Source of the DNA: Flavobacterium sp. KS-LB2
GTDB lineage: Bacteria > Bacteroidota > Bacteroidia > Flavobacteriales > Flavobacteriaceae
Assembly: GCF_036895565.1 (NCBI RefSeq)
Contig: NZ_CP145904.1
Location: forward strand, 248,001 to 312,000
Length of the DNA: 64,000 nucleotides
Direction of reading: 5' to 3'
Shown: piece after piece, positions 60,801 through 64,000 of the stretch
How positions within the stretch are numbered: the first letter of the stretch is position 1
Layout: every line of letters begins with the position of its first letter
Notes under the pieces: generated by a model
Seen by the model: the letters and a program-made list of their open reading frames with translations, nothing else
What the model was told of the DNA's origin: nothing
Databases searched by the model: none
Position numbers and translations under genes: made by a program

Positions 60801-61256
60801 ATTGTTTCCTATGGTAATTCCGCGGGTAATGCTTCCTGAAGTATTTAAGCCATCAAAAGGCACGTTTTTCTTTAGGTTTTTTGTTTCTATTGCATATAAA
60901 TTGCCTTGGCCAGCTTCATTGCTGACCACTTTGCTAGGATCATAGATACGGTACTCTTGGGTTAAAATTTCGGGGAATTTTAAATATTGAATAGTAAGTG
61001 AATCCAAATCAAAAGCAGTATTTTCCTTTAAAAGGAGAGTTCCTTTTTTGAAATTTATTTGATATAAAGTACTGTCGATTGGTTTTCCATTGGCGTCAAG
61101 CAACTTGAAAAAACTAGAGTTTAGGCTTTCTTTTTCAATATAAATTGTGTCGCGGGATGGAAGGATTTTTTTGATTTTGTACAGCGAATTAATTTCCTGA
61201 GCATGAAGCCCAGAAATACAGCTGATTACAATCCAAAAAAGTAATTTTTTCAACAT
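57825..61256 (-). CDS. Very large outer-membrane beta-barrel protein, unknown function
   Basis: 1143 residues with a signal peptide ending near GLHAQ (about 20). An N-terminal soluble region (about 21-140) leads to GSITRGITIGNNQNAVLNSN and LQITGKISEKVSLRASIQDS, which resemble the strand pattern of the gliding-motility/T9SS translocon protein SprA and its relatives. NDYTIDYNAGEIVFTPLFTI is a further characteristic repeat. Many alternating-polarity strands follow, ending VQLRAYF with terminal Phe. It is half the size of SprA, so I call it a SprA-like barrel at most. Monocistronic; no lipoprotein partner is next to it. Confidence 0.8.
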   Translation of the reverse strand: MLKKLLFWIVISCISGLHAQEINSLYKIKKILPSRDTIYIEKESLNSSFFKLLDANGKPIDSTLYQINFKKGTLLLKENTAFDLDSLTIQYLKFPEILTQEYRIYDPSKVVSNEAGQGNLYAIETKNLKKNVPFDGLNTSGSITRGITIGNNQNAVLNSNLDLQITGKISEKVSLRASIQDSNIPLQDGGYSQKLDQFDNIFMELFSEDWNIRAGDIFLENKKTQFLNFNKKVQGLATNFNFGTEENKTNLFASAALVRGQYAKSNFVGQEGNQGPYKLKGQNGELYVLVVSGSERVYVNGILLKRGENNDYTIDYNAGEIVFTPLFTITSEMRIAIEYQYSDRNYTRFVTYAGATHKNKKWSFGGYLYSENDLKNQPLQQNLSQEQALILTNAGDNQNLMTAPSAYSDTYSENKVLYRKTMFNAVEIFEYSNDPQQELFNVRFTLVGANTGNYIVTNSATLTRIYEYVQPINGIPQGNYEPIIQLIAPTKIQVATFLGKYKPDEKTAIDFEIGLSNNDQNLFSSLDDANNQGLAGKINAKQRLFSKKWQVDAFANYQFIQKDFRSVERLYNIEFDRDWNLGIAGVGNQSLFVSGLQLDLNPEPKSTSKGLLLYQFEKLDFSENFSGNRHILNGLFRIKKWTFQNQGSFLKSDGTVLSSKFLRNQSQMRFHFDKNWVGSSLRLEDNQEKNKATNQFSALSQKFTEYGFFTGRGDSTKVFVELGYLRRTNDSLQNGLIQRVNSSQTFQLKSKLIQTNKSDLAVYANYRILDYVDKTRKKESTLNSRIVYTDRFFNQLIQSTTVYETNSGSIPQQEFTYLEVSAGQGVYTWNDYNGNGIQELQEFEVAPFIDQAKFIRVFLPNRIYIKTHQNKFSQSVTLNPNQWQNEKGLKKLLSYFYNQTAFIIDRKTRSDGDNFELNPFSGYSENVLGLNSSLRNSLFYNRGKQKHSVTYSYLQNKTKNLLSVGSQEATNSSHQLQYNHLYQKSWLFGFFAKTIHTAIQSENFPEKNYAINGYQLAPKISYLFSKNTSWDIFYELQRKENQIGVFETLLQNRFGTAFSYASDKKITLNGEVSFYQNKFEGNEFSSVGFQMLEGLQTGQNLTWRLLLQKNITQFLDINFNYQGRKSETSQAIHTGNVQLRAYF

Positions 61257-61384
61257 AAATATTATAACTCGAAAGTATCAAAAGTAGTATTTATAATTTG
61301 ATATTTTGAGAATGTCTCAATCAGAAAATGAAATGATCGAATTCTTATTTTGTATAGTTGTTTGTGTGTTTTACAGCGTCAAAA

Positions 61385-61421
61385 AAAATGGGAATCAAAA
61401 TTAAATTTCGATTCCCATTTT
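61385..61421 (-). terminator. Terminator of the acetyltransferase-aspartate kinase operon
   Basis: 12-bp perfect stem AAAATGGGAATC/GATTCCCATTTT with a 13-nt loop, followed by a T run on the minus strand. Confidence 0.8.
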
Positions 61422-61440
61422 AATATTGTTGAAATAGTTT

Positions 61441-62697
61441 TTAAACTTCTTTTGTGATCACTTGCATGGTTTCACGACTCACTTGTTTCAATAAAACGAC
61501 TTTGTTTTCTTCGACAGTTTGCGCTGCCTTGTCATTGAAATGTCGGATGGTATATAAGGTTACATTTTCGTCAAACTCCACTTTGAATTTTTTAGATAAA
61601 ATGGCATTCAAAGCTTTGAAATTATCAAATTTATCTTCTACACATACAGAGAAACTAATGGCCGAATTCTGAATTAAGTTTACTTTTATTTTGAATTGGT
61701 GAAACAATGCAAAAATTTCGCTGATGTTTTCTTCCATGATGAAAGAGAAATCTATGGAGGAAAGCGAAATTAAAAGTTGGTTTCTTTTGACAATAAAACA
61801 AGGTAAATACGGTTCTAAATCGACACCTTTAGAAACACTTGTTCCTTTTAATAATGGGTTTATAAATGATTTTACATACAAAGGAATTTCCTTTTTTTGT
61901 AATGGTTGTAGCGTTTTTGGGTGAATAACTGTTGCGCCGTAAAAAGCTAATTCAATGGCTTCGCGATACGAAATCTGGTTTAATAAACTTGCGTTTTCAA
62001 AATATCTTGGATCGGCATTCATTACTCCGGGAACATCTTTCCAGATGGTTACACTTTCGGCATTTAAGCAATAGGCAAAAATCGCAGCAGTATAATCTGA
62101 ACCTTCACGGCCTAAAGTAGTGGTGAAATTATTCTCATCAGAACCTAAGAACCCTTGTGTAATATTTAAGATTTTTCGTTTTACGTTCTTGGTAATGTTT
62201 TTCTGTGTCAATTCCCAATCTACTTCCGCATCTCTATAATTGGCGTCTGTTTTTATGAAATTACGAACATCCAGCCATTGCGTTTTTATTCCCATGAAAT
62301 TCATGAAATGACTAAGAATAGTTGTCGAAATTAATTCGCCATAACTTACAATCTGGTCGTAAACAAAATTATAATTAGGTGATTTGTTGTGGGCTAAAAA
62401 ATATTCTAAATCAGCAAACTGGCTATTCACAGCGGCAAAAACTTCATTTTTTTCCTCTTCGAATAAATCCATCAAAATTTGATTGTGGTATTTTTTTACT
62501 TCTTGGACAGATGAATTTAACTCAGCTGATTTATCGAAATAGTTTTTTATGACAATTTCCAGTGCATTCGTAGTTTTTCCCATTGCAGAAACAACCAGCA
62601 ATACATCTTCGTAACCTACTTTTTGTAAAACGTCATATACGTTTTTAATCCCTGCGGCATCTTTTACAGAAGCTCCTCCAAATTTGAATACTCTCAT
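61441..62697 (-). CDS. Monofunctional aspartate kinase
   Basis: A 418-residue enzyme for the first step of lysine, threonine and methionine synthesis. The N-terminal kinase motif is VFKFGGASVKDAAGIKNV, followed by LLVVSAMGKTTNAL, the substrate loop TTLGREGSDYTAAIFA and an FYGATVIHPKTLQPLQKKEI segment. The C-terminal third has two ACT-like halves for feedback control. An upstream ATG adds four residues (62709); ATG 62697 is the standard start. It is 28 nt downstream of the acetyltransferase gene. Confidence 0.93.
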   Translation of the reverse strand: MRVFKFGGASVKDAAGIKNVYDVLQKVGYEDVLLVVSAMGKTTNALEIVIKNYFDKSAELNSSVQEVKKYHNQILMDLFEEEKNEVFAAVNSQFADLEYFLAHNKSPNYNFVYDQIVSYGELISTTILSHFMNFMGIKTQWLDVRNFIKTDANYRDAEVDWELTQKNITKNVKRKILNITQGFLGSDENNFTTTLGREGSDYTAAIFAYCLNAESVTIWKDVPGVMNADPRYFENASLLNQISYREAIELAFYGATVIHPKTLQPLQKKEIPLYVKSFINPLLKGTSVSKGVDLEPYLPCFIVKRNQLLISLSSIDFSFIMEENISEIFALFHQFKIKVNLIQNSAISFSVCVEDKFDNFKALNAILSKKFKVEFDENVTLYTIRHFNDKAAQTVEENKVVLLKQVSRETMQVITKEV

Positions 62698-62725
62698 AGT
62701 CTTAAACAAAAATTGTTTTTTTACT

Positions 62726-63232
62726 TTATTTCAATTTATTTTCTAGAAACTGGTCGATTCCTATCTCGTCCATTTGTACTACATGCCAATCGGTTAGCAC
62801 TTTTGCACCTGACTTTTTGTAAAATTCGATAGCCGGAGTGTTCCAGTCCAACACATGCCAGTCAATTCTTCGGACATTGTCTTTTTTGCCTTGTTTTATA
62901 ATTTCAGAATACAGAGCATAGCCTAATCCTGTGCCTCTCATCGTATCTTTCACCACTAAATCTTCCAGATGGATTATTTTTCCTTTCCAAGTCGAATAAC
63001 GATAGTAATACAAGGCAATACCAACGATTTGTTTTGCTTGATTAGTATCATTTAACTCAGCATCAATTTCAGCTACAAAAACATGAAATAGAGGGACAGA
63101 GCCAAAACCATCCCGAATTAAATCGTCAACAGTTACAAGAACAGCATCTGGCTCCTTTTCAAAGTCTGCTAATTCTTGAATAAGGCCTAAAACAGCTTGC
63201 ATGTCTTCAGGTTTTCCTTTTCTAATATTCAT
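62726..63232 (-). CDS. GNAT family N-acetyltransferase
   Basis: A 168-residue acetyl-CoA-dependent acyltransferase. Acetyl-CoA motif A reads DLVVKDTMRGTGLGYALYSE (about 92-111), and the C-terminal WHVLDWNTPAIEFYKKSGAK is typical of the diamine/amino-group acetyltransferase branch (spermidine acetyltransferase-like). The substrate is unknown. It is the first gene of a two-gene run with aspartate kinase and divergent from fbp. Confidence 0.88.
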   Translation of the reverse strand: MNIRKGKPEDMQAVLGLIQELADFEKEPDAVLVTVDDLIRDGFGSVPLFHVFVAEIDAELNDTNQAKQIVGIALYYYRYSTWKGKIIHLEDLVVKDTMRGTGLGYALYSEIIKQGKKDNVRRIDWHVLDWNTPAIEFYKKSGAKVLTDWHVVQMDEIGIDQFLENKLK

Positions 63233-63402
63233 AATTTTTTATTTTAATGATTCAAAAACGCAATAAAAACGCATTTTTAGGTATTTATTTTGTGTTTTAT
63301 TCAGCAAATATACAATACTGTCAAACTAAATAAATAGTATTCAAATTGTTTTCACAAAAAAAACGATATTTGTGACTTCAAAATAACTACATCGATTTCG
63401 TA

Positions 63403-64000
63403 ATGGAAGAACGCAACAAAACACTAGGAGAATTTATCATTGAAAATCAAAATGCCTTTCAATATTCGTCAGGCGAATTATCTCGAATCATCAACTCCAT
63501 CCGATTGGCCGCCAAAGTAGTCAATTATAAAGTTAACAAAGCTGGATTAGTTGATATTGTTGGGGCTGCAGGAGAACAAAACATACAAGGTGAAGACCAG
63601 CAAAAACTAGACGTTTATGCGAATGAGGTTTTTATTCAAACGTTAATCAATCGTGAAATTGTATGTGGAATCGCCTCTGAAGAAAATGATGATTTTATCA
63701 CTGTAGAAGGAAGTGACAATAGTCATAATAATAAATATGTGGTCTTGATGGATCCGCTTGATGGTTCCTCAAATATTGATGTGAATGTTTCTGTTGGAAC
63801 TATATTTTCAGTGTATAGAAGAGTTACTCCTATAGGAACTCCAGTTACTATTGAAGATTTTTTACAGCCAGGAATTAATCAGGTTGCCGCGGGATATGTG
63901 ATTTACGGAACCTCGACAATGCTAGTTTATACCACGGGACATGGAGTTAACGGATTTACATTGAATCCAGCTATTGGAACATTTTATTTATCGCATCCAA
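63403..64000 (+). CDS. fbp: Class I fructose-1,6-bisphosphatase, N-terminal part, cut by window edge
   Basis: The first 199 codons of the gluconeogenic phosphatase; the rest is beyond the right edge. Metal and substrate-site stretches are present: [25 protein letters not shown] (catalytic Glu pair), [20 protein letters not shown] and FSVYRRVTP. The ATG (63403-63405) follows a partial TAnnTTTG element (GATATTTG near 63365). Allosteric and C-terminal parts cannot be judged. Confidence 0.94.
   Translation, partial: MEERNKTLGEFIIENQNAFQYSSGELSRIINSIRLAAKVVNYKVNKAGLVDIVGAAGEQNIQGEDQQKLDVYANEVFIQTLINREIVCGIASEENDDFITVEGSDNSHNNKYVVLMDPLDGSSNIDVNVSVGTIFSVYRRVTPIGTPVTIEDFLQPGINQVAAGYVIYGTSTMLVYTTGHGVNGFTLNPAIGTFYLSHP

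Noticed and set aside
1..64000. CRISPR arrays, prophage, insertion sequences, rRNA operon
   Set aside because: I looked for regularly spaced repeats, transposase or integrase motifs, phage structural genes and rRNA sequence and saw none.

Overview
The window looks like a chromosomal segment of a Flavobacterium-type member of the Bacteroidota. The sequence signs are low GC, the near absence of Shine-Dalgarno sequences, repeated TAnnTTTG promoter elements, a type IX secretion (T9SS) sorting domain, a TonB receptor with a carboxypeptidase-regulatory-like N-terminus, DUF3098/DUF4271/DUF4296/DUF5686 proteins, and the ftsX-DUF3098-uppP-truB and pyrH-frr gene orders. Most of the window is core genome. 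I see no prophage, insertion sequence, CRISPR array, rRNA or integrated element.

Layout. 1-3.3 kb: the start of a secreted S9 peptidase (cut by the left edge), divergent from an FAD oxidoreductase coupled to the peptidoglycan glycosyltransferase mtgA, then tRNA-Ala(GGC). 3.4-6 kb: an enoyl-CoA hydratase homologue, queD and lpxH, facing a small Cys-rich unknown protein. 6.1-12.3 kb: a long leftward run of an acidic unknown protein, rsmI, an amine-oxidase-like flavoprotein, a HopJ-family protein, recJ and an MFS exporter. 12.6-16.2 kb: tdk facing rpoN and asnS. 16.7-25.6 kb: a SpoU-type RNA methylase, a GH63 glucosidase, an RND transporter, a CPA2 antiporter and an SMR exporter. 25.6-30.6 kb: a DUF5686 outer-membrane protein and two lipoproteins, one with an HExxH motif and an apparent one-base frameshift right after its ATG. 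30.8-36.9 kb: frr, pyrH, a patatin, a thioredoxin-fold protein and the truB-uppP-DUF3098-ftsX cluster. 37.1-49.3 kb: leuS (unusually long), a zinc peptidase, an Lrp regulator, hemD, DUF4271, a GT2 glycosyltransferase, pyrC, DUF4296, an NAD-dependent epimerase, tyrS and a LuxE-like acyl transferase. 49.4-56 kb: a surface-uptake locus (TonB receptor, beta-helix lipoprotein, tiny T9SS-domain protein) divergent from a PhoB/PhoR-like two-component pair. 56-64 kb: a MurG-like glycosyltransferase, a PBCV-adaptor-domain protein, a very large outer-membrane barrel, aspartate kinase, an acetyltransferase and the start of fbp (cut by the right edge).

How genes work together. pyrH with pyrC (pyrimidines), leuS/tyrS/asnS/frr/truB/rsmI/tRNA (translation), and mtgA/uppP/ftsX/lpxH (envelope) form the housekeeping background. 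The most system-like unit is the two-component pair next to the TonB-receptor/lipoprotein/T9SS set, which reads like a regulated nutrient-acquisition locus with unknown substrate.

Best leads: the frameshifted HExxH lipoprotein with an A7 run after its start codon; a dispersed 83-87 bp intergenic element present three times; an extra segment of about 90 residues in LeuS, plus a leucine-rich 14-codon leader ORF upstream of leuS; a 17-bp perfect inverted repeat overlapping the tdk promoter; and the stand-alone T9SS mini-protein. All functional calls come from reading translated sequence and recalling family motifs; no database search was run.
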